Source of the DNA: Hericium rajendrae
Lineage: Eukaryota; Basidiomycota; Agaricomycetes; Russulales; Hericiaceae
Length of the DNA: 64,000 bases
Direction of reading: 5' to 3'
Assembly (NCBI GenBank): GCA_033439255.1
Contig: CM065884.1
Location: 2,356,001 to 2,420,000, forward strand
Part shown: piece after piece, positions 46,825 through 59,823 of the stretch
Position numbering within the stretch: the stretch's first letter is position 1
Layout: each line of letters starts with the position of its first letter
The notes under the pieces: model-generated
Told to the model about the DNA's origin: nothing
What the model saw: only the letters and a program-made list of their open reading frames with translations
The model's database searches: none
Program-made: the position numbers and the translations under genes

Positions 46825-49800
46825 GAGGTGTCCCAGTCACTGAAATACATTATATACAGCAACTTGCCTAAATCGTATTACAAAAACCCTGGCAGTTGCT
46901 GCTCGGGGCCTTGCCATGCACATTATAATTCACACCTATAAGGCGGCACCCAGGGTGCCGCGAAAACATATGATATTCCGAGAAAAACATATCGGCTGAG
47001 ATCTTAAGGATCTCGGCCATCATCGCTAATGCGCGCTCGCTATCATTTCCCGCACGCTCGCCGGCACTTTCCCACGTGCTCGCCGGCACTTCCCCGCATG
47101 CTCGCCGGCGCTTCCCCGTGCGCTCGCCGTTGTTTCCCGTGCGCTCGCTGGCGCTTACCATCCCGCTCTGCTGACGCCGCCCTGCTTCGCTCGTGCTGCT
47201 CCGCCCGCACACCATGGCTACGCACGCACTGCACGCACGCACTGCGTGCTACTCACCGTGCACCTGCTGCAGAGCATGCGTGCTGTGGTCTGGTTGGCGT
47301 AGGGGCACTATCCGGTCTGCGGCTGGCCGCACAGGAGCACGGTGCACTGGCACACACGTGGGGAATCATGGGGTATTGAACGTGCAGGAGTGCATGCTGG
47401 GGGCATGGTACTGGCGCGGGCAGGGGCATGGCGTGCGGGTTGCAGTACGGGTTGCAGTGCTGGCGTGCGCGGGCGGCACGCACGGGCGAGGCACTGGGCA
47501 CGCGGGCACGGTGCCAGGTGCGTGGTCTGTGGTGCTGGCGGGAGTGGGCGGGGTGTGCTGGCACACGGATGTGGGGCTGTTACACACATGGGTGCTGGGT
47601 GCATCGAGGTGCTGGGTGCGTCGAGGTGCTGGGTGCATGGGCTGGAGGACTGGACGCGCGAGCTGGGGGGGCTGTTACGTGCGGGCAAGGGGCTGGACGT
47701 GCAGGGAGGGCTGGACACGCAGGCGTGGTGCTGTTACATGCGGGCGGGGGCTGGGCGCGCAGGTGGGGTGTGCTAGCGTGCAGGTGCTGGCACGCCGGCT
47801 TGGTGCTGGGCACGTCGCGGTGCTGGGCATGCAGGCGAGGGGCTGGGCTGCAGGCTGCTATGCACAGGCCGTCGGGCTGTGGGCACGGACTGCGGGCGCT
47901 GGCACGCTGGCATGGTGCTATTGCATGCGCGTGGGTTGCTCGCATGCCAGTATTGGGCTGGAGTACGTGGGCGCGCCGCTGGAACGCGCGGACGTGGCGC
48001 TGACGCTCCTGGCACACAACGGCGGTGTGCGTGCGGAGAAGGGTGGGGTGTGAGTGTGCAGCACATGCCATTACGCGCGTATGTGCTAGGCATGTCAGGC
48101 ATGCATTTTCGAGCACGGGGGAGGGATAGGAAGGGAATGCGGGGTCGAGTGTCATGGTGCGGCCTGTCGTGCCACGTCAGCATGCGAGGAATCTAAAATA
48201 AGCAGAATATAGTTAGTGAAACAAGGACATGACAAGTTTAAGGAGAGACACTTACAAATTCGTGGGCTATTGAGCCCTACATCATCCCCACTTGATGGGA
48301 GGAGAAGGAGGAGGAGGAGAAGGAGGAGGAAGAGAGGCTCAACCACGAGCCTTGTGGCACGTTTCAGCAATTGCTGAATTAGGCTACATGCCTCATCCCG
48401 AGTCATCGAAGAGAACTTTTAAGAGTGATTAAATTCAGTTAAATCATACAAATAATAGAGCGTATGTAGATAGTATTAGACCAATCGTATACAAAATTTG
48501 GCATCAATAGAGTACAATACAGGAGAGAAACTGCTAAGACACTGGTAAGAAAGTCTAAAACGCACAAAAGACTAAACGCGTCAAGCTCATCAGGAACCTT
48601 CAAAACTTTCTGATGGACCCTGCAGAGTCTGATCAACTGCAAGACCTGATCCAGCTGCAGGCTCTAATTAGAGATCAATTTCTGATTAGAGCTTTTATAT
48701 TTTGAAATCAGTAACTATTGACAGATATAGTAGTCATCCAACTCTAATCATTAGATGCAACAAAATTTTCAATATCTAAAATTGATATAAATCTGATCAG
48801 TTCTGATCAGTCTGCGAGCATTCTGCATTGATACTTTTTTGAATCTTGAGGTCAAATATTCTGCAGCTAGCTGAGAGTAACTGATGTTGTCTGAGAGTAT
48901 CTGATGTGTCTGATGCAACTGCTGCAGGTCATGCAGACACTGTCAGATGTCTCGCAGGTCAAACAGAAAGTTTTGAAGGTTCCTGATGCTCGAATCGACG
49001 GCTCGGGCACGCTGGGCACAAGATTTGAGTTGCAATTGTGCAGCACGTCTTCCTCTCACATCATATCGGGCTATCGTAATACATTGGAGCATATGAGTAG
49101 AATATACTACGACTTTACTGTATTTTTAGGGTAGCTTTATCTCTCGGATCTAATCAAATACATGATTTTTCGCTCCATGGATTATGTTTTCAGACGTATT
49201 TCAGATCTCAAGCTCTGAAATCAAGTCCAAGAAATTTGAGCCTTCGGAAATACATTGTATACTAAGTATATAGACGTTTCGCTCAGCAAGATAAGTACCA
49301 TTCTCCATAGTAAAGCCTGCACCTCACGACATACAGTGTAGGGTTACAGTAGGGTTAGCATAATTCTGTCATTCTGGCTCGAAAAGTCTTCATATTTGTA
49401 AGAGATTTCGTATATACATTGTAGACTACAGTATCTATGCATATACACCTCAAGATCTGGCCTGAATGGCCCCGAACTCATGCCCGCACACCCCTTTCCT
49501 CGAACATCGGTCATCTCGGCCTTCAGCCACCAACGTTCGGCGATTGCCAAGCCGCGTCACAGCTGGTACGTGGCTCATCCTCTCCTTCTGCAGCTGCAGT
49601 GACACCTCCCTGTCCTGCGCGTCCTCCTCCCTCTTCGCGCTCATGCGTATCTCCACGCTGTTCATGCGTCTCGCCTCCCTCTCCGCTCGCTCTTCTTTCC
49701 CCGGCCCTCCCGCACATCCAGCACCCTCCCCAGCTCTCGACCACACCCCTACAGCTTCCAACAGCCCTCCGCCCCTTCCACGAGCGTCGGACGCGTACCC

Positions 49801-50776
49801 AAGTGCGGGCGACATGCTCCGAATGTGCCAGCATCGGCACAAGACCCAAAGACACATGTCCACCACGTGCTGACGTGCGTGCCCAACACCTGCGCACGTG
49901 CGCATGCCCCACCTGGCACCATGACCACAACACCTGCACGCATGCCCAGATCACCAGCGTGCCCGCCGTGTGCCTCCTCTGCCCCCACCCCGCAGCTTCC
50001 CGCACCCCCGAGCGTCGCTCAACCCACGCCGAAGCCCTGTGCGTGACGCGCGGCACCTCAACAACGGCACGCTGCACCCTAGCAGCAGCACACGCTACCG
50101 CCGCCCATACCCGACGCTTAGCAACAACCCGCCATGCACAGCAGCCATGCGCCACGTGCAGCAACCACACACGGGCCCCAGCAACAGTGCGCAGTGCTAG
50201 CGCCCGCATCCGTGCACATTAGCGACGTAGCAACGACGATGGCAGCAGCACCAGTGGCGCTGATGGCGTGCGCCGTGGCAATGATGCCGGAGATGCTGTG
50301 GTACGAACGGCGGCAGCAGGAGGCCCGCGCACTCGCGTAGCCGAGGGGCCGAGGGGCGGGAGGCACATGGGTGCATAGCCGAGGCGGGGCATGCGCGGTG
50401 GTGGCGGGGAGTGAGCAGCGGCGATGGGGAGCAAGCGGCGAGGAGCGAGCGCAGGCACGTAGCCGAGGGCGGAGCGTGCGAGCGAGCGCGTAGCTGAGGT
50501 CGGGAGGGGCGGGAGGCGGTGAGCGCGTAGCTGAGGCGGGAAGCACGCAGGGCAGTGGACAGTGCCGAGGCAGCGTGGGAATGGTGCCGAGTGGGTAGGC
50601 GCGCTAACCGCGCGGCAGTGAGTAGTGTATGGCCCGGTAAGCGGCCCCGACTGAAATTATAATACGAGTGAATTATATTGTGTGTGGCAAGGCCCCGGGC
50701 AGCAACTGCGGGGGTTTTTGTAATACACTTCAGGCAAGTTGCTGGTACATAATATAATTTCATAGCTGGGACTGGT
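46825..50776. mobile_element. Family C element C2, 3.95 kb including MITE M4
   Basis: Inverted relative to C1: left end GAGGTGTCCCAGTCACTG, reversed right end ACCAGTCCCAGCTATG. Flanks TAGGAACA (46817-46824) and GGGGAACA (50777-50784) agree at six of eight bases. GC-rich arms 47.03-48.17 and 49.45-50.63 kb surround an AT-rich centre. Both ends keep AGCAACTTGCC and GCAGTTGCTGC. The intron at 48255-48193 (minus) matches that of C1. Inserted in LTR retroelement sequence. Confidence 0.82.
48589..48987. mobile_element. 399-bp MITE M4, nested in C2
   Basis: Ends ATCAGGAACCTTCAAAAC and its inverse, with an exact 4-bp duplication GCTC (48585-48588, 48988-48991). Confidence 0.92.
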
Positions 50777-50984
50777 GGGGAACACCCACTGAAGCACAAG
50801 CGGTGATCCAGGGGGTACCCAATGCACTCACATATATGCAGCAAGGCGTTCTGACTCGTATCATTGAAATGATACGAGACAGGGTGGGAGATGAGCCCCC
50901 CACAGTGATCCCCACCCATGCCAAGCATGTGAAACTCCCTATCCCAGAGAAGTATGGAGGGCAAGACGATATATTATAATAGAG

Positions 50985-51196
50985 TATCTAAGATTTGAAA
51001 TTTTTATATATCTGATAGTATCTGATCTGAAGCTTTAGGTCAAATTCTGACAAATAGCTGAGAAGAATCTGATACTATCTAATTTTTTCCGATACATATT
51101 TTATGCTCTCTGATTTGTCTGATTGAACTCACATGAGATCTATCAGATATCATCAGATACTATTAGGTCAAACAGAAAGTTGTCAAGGTTTCTGAT
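50985..51196. mobile_element. Truncated relative of the 399-bp MITE (M5)
   Basis: The right end GTCAAACAGAAAGTTGTCAA then GGTTTCTGATG matches the family; the left end is not recognisable. AT-rich interior with TATCTGAT words. It lies at the junction between two retroelement fossils. Left boundary approximate. Confidence 0.55.
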
Positions 51197-51989
51197 GTAT
51201 GTCAGGATCAGTACCCAAGTGGTAGCTTAGCCTCATAGTGGCAGCATCTGGGTTCGCAAGACAACCATATTCAAGGGACTGGCGAAGGATGTTCTGTGTT
51301 TCATCAATGAGATTGAGGAGTGTATTGAACTCCAGAATATCTCGATTGAGCATGCAAAGTGTCTTTATATGTTTCATTATATTGAGTCCCCGGCCTGGTT
51401 CAAGTCTGTCAAGAACAAGGACGATGGCCTCTTGCTCGAGAACTTCCAAGTCTTCATTGAGGCCTTCTGTTAGCACTTCGGGAGCCCCAATGTTGCTGGC
51501 AACAGTCTCTGTAAACTTGAGCATCTTCATCAAGGCAGCAGCACAACTAACACTTACTATGCATGCTTCCTCGAAATTGCTCAGCATGTCGACCTCACTG
51601 ATACCTCAAAGCTGGCCTACTTCAGACGTGGTCTCCACCCTGAGACCACTCATTCCATGACCATGTCACAGGATGTACCCACCACCTTTGAGGAATATTC
51701 CTGCCATGCCATTGATGTCAACAACCACCTTTGTGCTTTTGCTGCTGAACACCGTGCTTTTCATCTCACTACCCAATCCCAAGTGCCGGATTCTGTTCGA
51801 CAGGCTCCAACCCAAGTCAACCACCCCATCACATCCAATGACTCTATTCCCATGGACATCAATGCTGTCTGCATCTCACACCTTAGCCCGGATGAGTGCC
51901 ACCACCACCAAGTTCACAGCCTCTGCATTTATTGCAGCGCCAGTGACCATTACCACAACTCATCTCCCAGTCACCCTTCTGCAGTGCAG

Positions 51990-52171
51990 TGTCGGAAAAA
52001 TTGCGCCGACATTATAATGAAGGGTTCATTATAACGTGATTGCAATGACCCCTTTTTCAGTATAAATTACCATTTATAGGCCGGTTTATGTGCAAATATG
52101 AGATTATAATGGCTTCAGCCTTGATTGCAATGATCCCAACCAGGGGAGAATCCGGTACAACTTTTCCGACA
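51990..52171. mobile_element. 182-bp MITE with TGTCGGAAAA ends
   Basis: Left end TGTCGGAAAAATTGCGCCG and reversed right end TGTCGGAAAAGTTGTACCG match at 16 of 19 bases. AT-rich interior with ATTATAATG and GATTGCAATGA words. Inserted in the gag part of G2. Target duplication unclear. Confidence 0.7.
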
Positions 52172-52915
52172 AGTTGCAGCTGTTCATTGGATGAAGCATG
52201 CTAGAAAGTGGTGGAGGTCGTGGTGGAGGTCAAGATCAGGGAGTTGGAAGAGGAATGTGTGGCGCTAGAGGATATGGAGGTCAGCATGGAGGAGGTGCAG
52301 GTAGGGGTGGCAGTTATGGAGGTTATGGGAAAGGTCACAGGGGAAAGTAGCAGGAAAACTGAAGTCCGAGAGTTCCATGGTCCAAGGACCCTCAGAGATG
52401 ACTAGGACCAAAATACATGTGTCGTCGTCTCCTCGACCCCAAATTTCTTGTTCGATGTCTATGAAAAAATGTTTCGCATTCTCATCTGAATGTAGCTCTC
52501 CACTTCTCCTTGCCTGATCATGTACAAGTAGATCCGAAGAATTGAGACCATTTCTTCATCTCATGTGTTTTGAATTTTCCAGGTCGAAAGTCCATTTGGA
52601 TGTACACCTTCGTAGACCTGAGTCAGGGTCGATGAGATCTCACGTTTCATTCACATTTGTCCAACATCATTCACTTCCCTGCTGCATGCTCGATAACCTG
52701 TTGCCACTCCTTGTGATAGATGATTAGCCTCTTATGTCTGGCCTTCTCTCTCGCGAGATCATCATGCAGCTCAAGGCCCATGACCATTCAGAGATGATTG
52801 CGCTTGGCATCATCGAAATGCTGTATCCTGTTTTGTTAGGACTCAACTGGCTTCGTCGCCACAACCCGTCCATTGACTGGATCCATGGTGAACTATCACT
52901 CTCATGTTGCAGTGC

Positions 52916-53314
52916 ATCAGGAACCTTCAAAACTTTCTGATGGACCCTGCAGAGTCTGATCAACTGCAAGACCTGATCCAGCTGCAGGTTCTAATTAGAG
53001 ATCAATTTCTGATCAGAGCTTTTATATTTTGAAATCAATAACTATTGGCAGATATAGTAGTCATCCAACTCTAATCATTAGATGCAACAAACTTTTCAAT
53101 ATCTAAAATTTACATAAATCTGATCAGTTCTGATCAATCTGCGAGCATTCTGCATTGATACTTTTTTGAATCTTGAGGTCAAATATTCTGCAGCTAGCTG
53201 AGAGTAGCTGATGTTGTCTGAGAGTATCTGATGTGTCTGATGCAACTGCTGCAGGTCATGCAGACACTGTCAGATGCCTTGCAGGTCAAACAGAAAGTTT
53301 TGAAGGTTCCTGAT
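52916..53314. mobile_element. 399-bp MITE M6, nested in G2
   Basis: Ends ATCAGGAACCTTCAAAAC and its inverse, with an exact 4-bp duplication GTGC (52912-52915, 53315-53318). Highly similar to M4 in the same orientation. Confidence 0.93.
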
Positions 53315-56300
53315 GTGCTAAGCCAGACTCACTGCTTTTCTCGTTTGGGAAGAATTATGGAGAGGAGATGAAGGATAAAAAGATGCCAAAAATTGATTAT
53401 GGTTTACTTTCTACAATATCAATTTCTTCTCTTTCAAAAATGTTTCCCTCTGCTCATATTTCTCCTTCTTTGACTCATCCTGGCTGTTGTCAGATGGAGT
53501 CTAGGTCTGATCTGGATGCTCAAGCTGGCCCTAGTCAGAACGAGCATCTACCATCCTCTTTGAGTTCATCATCTTCTATGTCAAGTCATGTGTCTGCTTT
53601 GGGCCCATCTCCTGCAGATCCTCCTCAACCCAGCTCTAGTCAGACAGAGGATAATGGTGTGTTTACTCCTGTAGACATCCGCTTCACCAATTCTGTGCAT
53701 TTTTGCAAGTATGCAAAGAACTGCAGTTGTCATGCAGTTTATTATTTGCTAGACCAGGATGCTGCCTCATCTATGTCTTCTATTGAGGAGGCTATCAGTC
53801 TGATTCAGCAATTTGTTCCTTCTAAATATTATGAGTATGCTGATGTTTTCTCCGATGTTGATGTGAATAAACTCTCCGAGCATCGACCATATGACATTTT
53901 GATCAATCTCGAGGAAGATGCTACTCCACCTTTTGGGCCTCTCTATTCCTTATCTACAGAGGAATGTAAGGCCCTAGTTGAATATATTGACAAGTTTCTG
54001 AAGAAGAGATTTATCTGGAGATCGACTTCTTCAGCCGCTGTGCCAATACTATTCACTAAACAAAAGAGTGGTGAGCTTCACCTTTGTGTCAACTACTGTG
54101 GCTTGAATGCCATCACAAAGAAGAATTGCTATCCCCTTCCTCTTTGCAATGACCTTCTTGATCATGTCTAAGGCTGCTCTATTTTTACTGTTCTTGATCT
54201 TTGCAATGCATTTAATCATATTTGCATAAGGAGGGGGATGAGTGGAAGACTGCTTTTGGCATGCATCTCAGCTTGTTCGAATATCTTGTCATTCTCTTCG
54301 AGTTGACTAATGCCCCAGCAACATTTTAAGCTCTGATCCAAGACATGCTTTGTGATTTGCTGGACATCACTTGCGTGGTGTACTTGGATGATATCCTAAT
54401 ATTTTCTTGCAACCCAGAAGAGCATGACAAGCACGTTTGACAGGTTCTTGATCATCTTCGCTTGGCCCACCTCTATTGTAATGCAAAGAAATGCGAATTT
54501 GACCATTCAGATGTCGAGTATCTAGGCTATATCATCAGCTCCAAGAGTATCAAGATGAATCCAAAGAAGCTGAGTACCATTCTCGATTGGCCAGAGCCTC
54601 GCTCTGTTCGTGACATTTGCTCATTTATCAGCTTCACCAGTTTTTATTGCCATTTTATTAACAATTATGCAAAGCTCGTTCTTCCTCTGAATGCCTTGAC
54701 TAAGGTGGATTTAAAGTCCAATTTCTTGAATGGACTTCCACCTGATGCAAAGCATTCTTTTCTTTCTTTAAAATCTGCTTTTACTTCTGCTCCCTTGCTT
54801 GCTTATTTTGATCCCCTACAACCCTCTACCCTTGTCAAGAATGCCTCCGACTATGCCATTGCTGGAACTCTTCACCAGCCTGACAGTGCCGGAGCATTAC
54901 ACCCTGTTTCCTTCTTTTCTTGAAAGTTGTCTCCTGTAGAGATTAACTACAAGATCCATGACAAGGAATTACTTACCATTGTTGACTCATTTTGTGACAT
55001 GCGCAATTGGCTCATTGGCACGTCAACTCCTGTTACAGTCATCTCTGACCATAAAAATTTGGAATATTTCATGTCAGCTCGTCTTCTTAACCATTGTCAG
55101 GCATGTTGGTCATCTTTCCTTTCTGAGTTTAACTTTCATCTTGACTATGCACCTGGCAAGAAGAATGCTGCTGATCCTCCTTCCAAACAATCTGATTACG
55201 CTTCAAAGGAGGGGGATGAGGTCCTCAAGAACCAGCTCCAGACAATCCTCATACCCATCCATTGTGAATGTCTTCACAATGAAGCATCATCAGACTGTCT
55301 TGAGGATCATCGTGTGGAGTCTGTGTCAGCACTGTCAACTTTCAAGTTCGATGATCCAGATTTGTACACATGTTTTATTGATGCTTATTGTGGTGATACC
55401 AAATGGCGAGAGGCTTTGGCACGAAAAGGTTCAAGGTTTACAGTTTGTGGACAGTTCGTGCTCCACGATGGTCACCTTTTTGTTCCAGAGCTCTTGCAGA
55501 TCGAAGTGCTACATTCTCAGCACAATTTGCCACTCGCAGGTCATCCAGGTCAAGAATGCATGCTCAAATTATTACGTTGTGACTATTCTTGGCCATGTAT
55601 GCAAAACTTCATTCATGACTACATTTGGTCATGCAAGACTTGCTCTCATATCAAGGACCCATGGCACAAGCCTTACAGGCTTCTTCAGCCATTGGATATC
55701 CCTGACTGACCATGGAGTGCTCTTGCATGGGACTTCATTGTCAAGTTACCAAAGTCCCATGGTTATGACTCCATTTGGGTTGTTTGTGATCGTATGACCT
55801 GCGGTGCTCACTTTGTTCCAATTCTGGAAAGTTTTGATGCTCCCACACTTGCTCGTGTTTTTCTTGATCATATTTTTTGTCTTCACAGCTTTCCTCAGTC
55901 TATTGTTACCAATCAAGGCTCCACTTTTGTCTCCAGCTTTCTGACTAACCTCATGAAGCTCTGTGGGACAAAACTGAAGCTGTCGACTGCATACCATCTG
56001 AAGACTGACAGTCTCATGGAGAGGACAAACCAGACTGCTGAAGTTTATCTTTGCACGTACTGCTCGTACCAACAAGATGACTGGGTTGACTATCTTCCCA
56101 TTGCCAAGTTTGCTTTCAATAATTCTGTTAATTCTTCTACTTGTCTTACTCCTTTCTTTGCCAATTCTGGCTACCACCCTTCCTTTGATATGAAGTCTTC
56201 CCACTCTGATTCTAATCCTGCTGCTCATGATTTCGTTTCTTGCATCCATCTCATTCACGCTGAATTGTGCATGGAATTGGCACAGGCACAGGCATATATG

Positions 56301-56986
56301 AAGAGGTACTATGATGACCGGCACCTCCCTGCTCCACAATTCCAACCTGGCGATCTCGTATGGCTCCTTTGTCGTCATATCAAGATGACTTGTCCCTCCG
56401 ATTAACTCGACTATCAAAAACTAGGCCCATTCTGGCTCAGGCATTGTGGCAAGTCCTCCTACCTGCTCAAATTGCCACCCATGATGGCTTGACTCCACCT
56501 GGTTTTCCACGTCTCCCTGTTGGAGCCATATGTTGATCCCTCTTATGTTTCTGATCATCCATCTATCCCCGTACCTCATGTTGAAGTCAATCCACCTGAT
56601 GACTCAACCACTTATGACATCAAGGATATCCTTGATTGTTGCCGAGTTGGGTGTTGCTATGACTATCTCATGAGCTACAAAGACTTATCAGATTCTGAGC
56701 ACAGTTGGATTCCTTTCGCTGAGCTTCCCACATCTATGAACAAGCAGCTGGAGCACTTCCACTGCCATCATCATAATCTACCACATCCTCCTCGCTTTGA
56801 GTTCTTATGAACTCAGGCAAAGGACGACGTACCTCTTCCTTCACCTGAAATGACTGTCTACATTCCTCCTCGCACTTCGTCCCCTCGTCTGACTCACCAC
56901 TTTCTGCAAGGCTATGAACCCCCGATGCAGACCATGACCCGATCTGGTTGAATCTTCTGCCCAAGACCACACACAGATGATGACCT

Positions 56987-59823
56987 CATCTGAAAAATCT
57001 GAAATCTACATAGCTGCCAGCCAATGCTATGCCTACTTTTATAGTGCTATGGCTGCTATGTAGTTGGGCTGCATACCTATATAGGACTATGAGAGCTATC
57101 ATAGCTATCATAGCCATGAGTGATAGCTATGTAATACTACATAGTAATAGCTTACTACTATGTCTGCTATGTAACCTATATGCTTTGAGTCTCCCTCTAT
57201 ATGTACTATAGATACTATGTCCAATATCAAGCCCCATAGGCTGCTATGAAATTTCAGGCTGTTAAACAGTCTATAGTTGCTATAAGAATCTATATTTCAA
57301 GCATTATGACACATTATAAGTACAAAGTATAATATCAGATTCAACTACTATAATATGTAGCATACAAAATAATCTAGCACGAGCACACATGAGATTAGCA
57401 GATTCGCGTGTGCTGTCGCTAATGTGTGCAAACTGTGCGCTGGACTGAAAGCCCCACATGCACAAGCCAAAACGGCGATGGACACATTACATGTATCCAC
57501 CTTGTATGTGCTGGCATGGGGTGTGAGCTGTAAGAGACGGTGAGAGTGCACGGCACAGAACAAGCACGGTGACAACATGTGTTGCTGTACACGCGCAGTC
57601 TGCGGGGGTCACAACCATGCACTGGCCGTGCGCTGCTGGGGCCGTGCATGAGGCATGGGGGTCGTGTGCAGGCTGCTTGCCTCGTGCGAGGGCTATGACC
57701 GTGCGTAGGTTGTTGGGTCCACGCGAGGCCAACTGGGACGCTGCACAACACGCGCATGTGCACACGGTCTCGTGGCCATGCGTTGGCAGTGTTCTATGGG
57801 ACCGTGCACATGCAGGCAGGGCCGTACACTCACGCTACTCACTGCTGCGTGCGCGTGGCCATATGTGAGGGTGCGTGCACACGTGCATTCAGGAAAGTGG
57901 GGGCCAGCGGTGCCATATGCAAGCATACACGAACGGGGTGGTGTTGAGGGCTGGCACGCAAAGTCGTGCCCATTGCCATGGCAACGAGCATGACGACGGG
58001 TCGCGGACATGTCAGCACATGCTGCTGAAGCAGACAGCACGTACTGGTGCCCGTGCGGTGAGCTGACATTGGATGGCGGGGGTGCGTACCATACTGTGTT
58101 CGAGCTGCACATGGGTTGCAGGTGATGCGGCAGTGCGTGGAGGGCAGGAACAGATGGTGGGGTGCACGATGCAGGGAGGGAATGTGGGATGTGCGACAGG
58201 CGTAGAAGAAGGTGTTGGCATGTGCATGCCATGGTTGGTCTGTGTGGGCTGATGCAAATGTGTGGCACCGTCCGCTGGCACTGTCATTAGGGGACGTGAG
58301 CATGCATTGGCAGGGCCACATACGTGCCAGCGGAGTTGATGGGGCCACCGTGAGCTGGTGGGGCCCTGCGCATGCGTGCATGCACTGGCCCGCCCGTGGT
58401 GTCCATGGACACGGGCAGGCAAGGGCGTCAGGCAGTGGGTGGTCGGTGCCTGGGGGGTGATGCATGGGCATCATAGGCAACAGAGGTGGCAGTGGGAAGA
58501 GGTGCGGAGGTGCGTGGGGGAGCGACAGGATGTCGAAGACAGCGGGGTGTCGCGGGGAGTAGAGAACTGAAAAGAAATGAGAGTACCACTCGATAATGAG
58601 CAGTACTCTCGAGATTAGCACAGATACAAAGATAAGAGACTCTATTTACTTACCTGATAGCCTTTCCAGTTCCTGCCAAGCCCTTCCGACCTTCGACTTG
58701 AGGAGCGATGAGGGGAGAGAGGAGTAAGTTGAAGAGCAAACGAAGGGATTGTACTGAGTGCTAGTGGAGTCCGAGTCGAACGACGTGACTTTGGTGCATC
58801 AGCAACTGAACGCGCGAGTTTAAACTGTCCCATGCATAGTAAATCAAATAAAATGCTATTAAATTCGAATAAAAATGACAGAGGAGAAATTATTTAGTAC
58901 AGTGAATCGAATGAGCTTAGTAGGTATGTATTGTATCGTATACTACTGGGCAGCAACGGCCACTTATTGAAGTCTACCACTTAGCCCCAGCCACGACTCC
59001 CGGCAGCACCCGGCAGCCACATTTGGGGCTCCGCCGGGCAAACCCGCACTCACCTATATAACCCTCGCACGATGCGCATTCTCTCTCTCTCTTCAACCAC
59101 TACATTCCCCTTTCGCTCTGACTTTTGGGCCTTTCTTCTCTATCTTTGGTAAGTCTTTCTTTGTTAGGTTTGCTGTCCTATGCTGATGTCATTCATATCT
59201 TAGGATTATTCATTTTCGCTTTTTATCACTTCTGGTATGTCTTAAATCTTTTGTCACTGTTGGTTTGTTACTGACCAACCTTTTATTTTGTAGACTATTT
59301 TCGCTTTTTGTAAATTTTGTAAGTCTAGTATACTTATCTTGTGTTTATCTTTTAGTAGTAAGTGTAATGTTTATATCTTTTTGTGATCAGTAGTAGTGTC
59401 TTTGTTTATAATAGCATAATAATATAAATATAATCTTGATGCATTAAACAAAGCCTATATTGGTGTAATCATTTTATTTGGAGTCTTGCTATGTGAATTT
59501 TCAATCAGAATTTATAGTTTCAATAGGCTTTATTGCTTTAATAGATATGTCAGATCTACATATTAAATATAGAATATATAAGTGACATAAGTCTCATAGC
59601 TTTAATAGACACTTATAGCTCTTATAGCTCTACATACTATAGTAGCTGCATAGTCAGCTATCATAGCTATGATAGCACTCCATAGCATCACCCTTGAGCT
59701 TCATAGCACTACATAGCATCTCCCTTTGGCTATGTGGGCTATACAATAAAGGGCAATACTATGAAGCTAGGAGATCTATGTAGACTTTATAGAGCTATGT
59801 ACCACTGGCAATTTTTTCAGATG
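56987..59823. mobile_element. Family P element P5, 2.84 kb, nested in G2
   Basis: Starts CATCTGAAAAATCTGAAATC, ends (reversed) CATCTGAAAAAATTGCCAG, flanked by the 2-bp duplication CT. End A left, GC-rich arm about 57.4-58.56 kb, end B right. Confidence 0.9.
57963..59318. other. P5 core: palindrome, splice-site hairpin, TATA box and two micro-exons
   Basis: Palindrome 57963-57997 (GTCGTGC arms around TTGCCATGGCAAC). Minus unit: open frame ILFDLLCMG near 58845 to donor CAG|GTAAGT at 58653, branch-like GTGCTAAT, acceptor GAG near 58608, hairpin 58608-58581 (GAGTACTGCTC / GAGTGGTACTC). Plus unit: TATATAA 59055-59061, CT-rich first exon ending at 59148, micro-exon 59204-59234 (31 nt) and micro-exon 59294-59318 (25 nt), both with ATTTTCGCTTTTT. 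Confidence 0.7.

Noticed and set aside
47193-50222. Several 190-286 codon frames in C2
   Set aside because: GC-rich arm of the family C element; open in multiple frames with no domain. The same regions of C1 do not preserve the frames.
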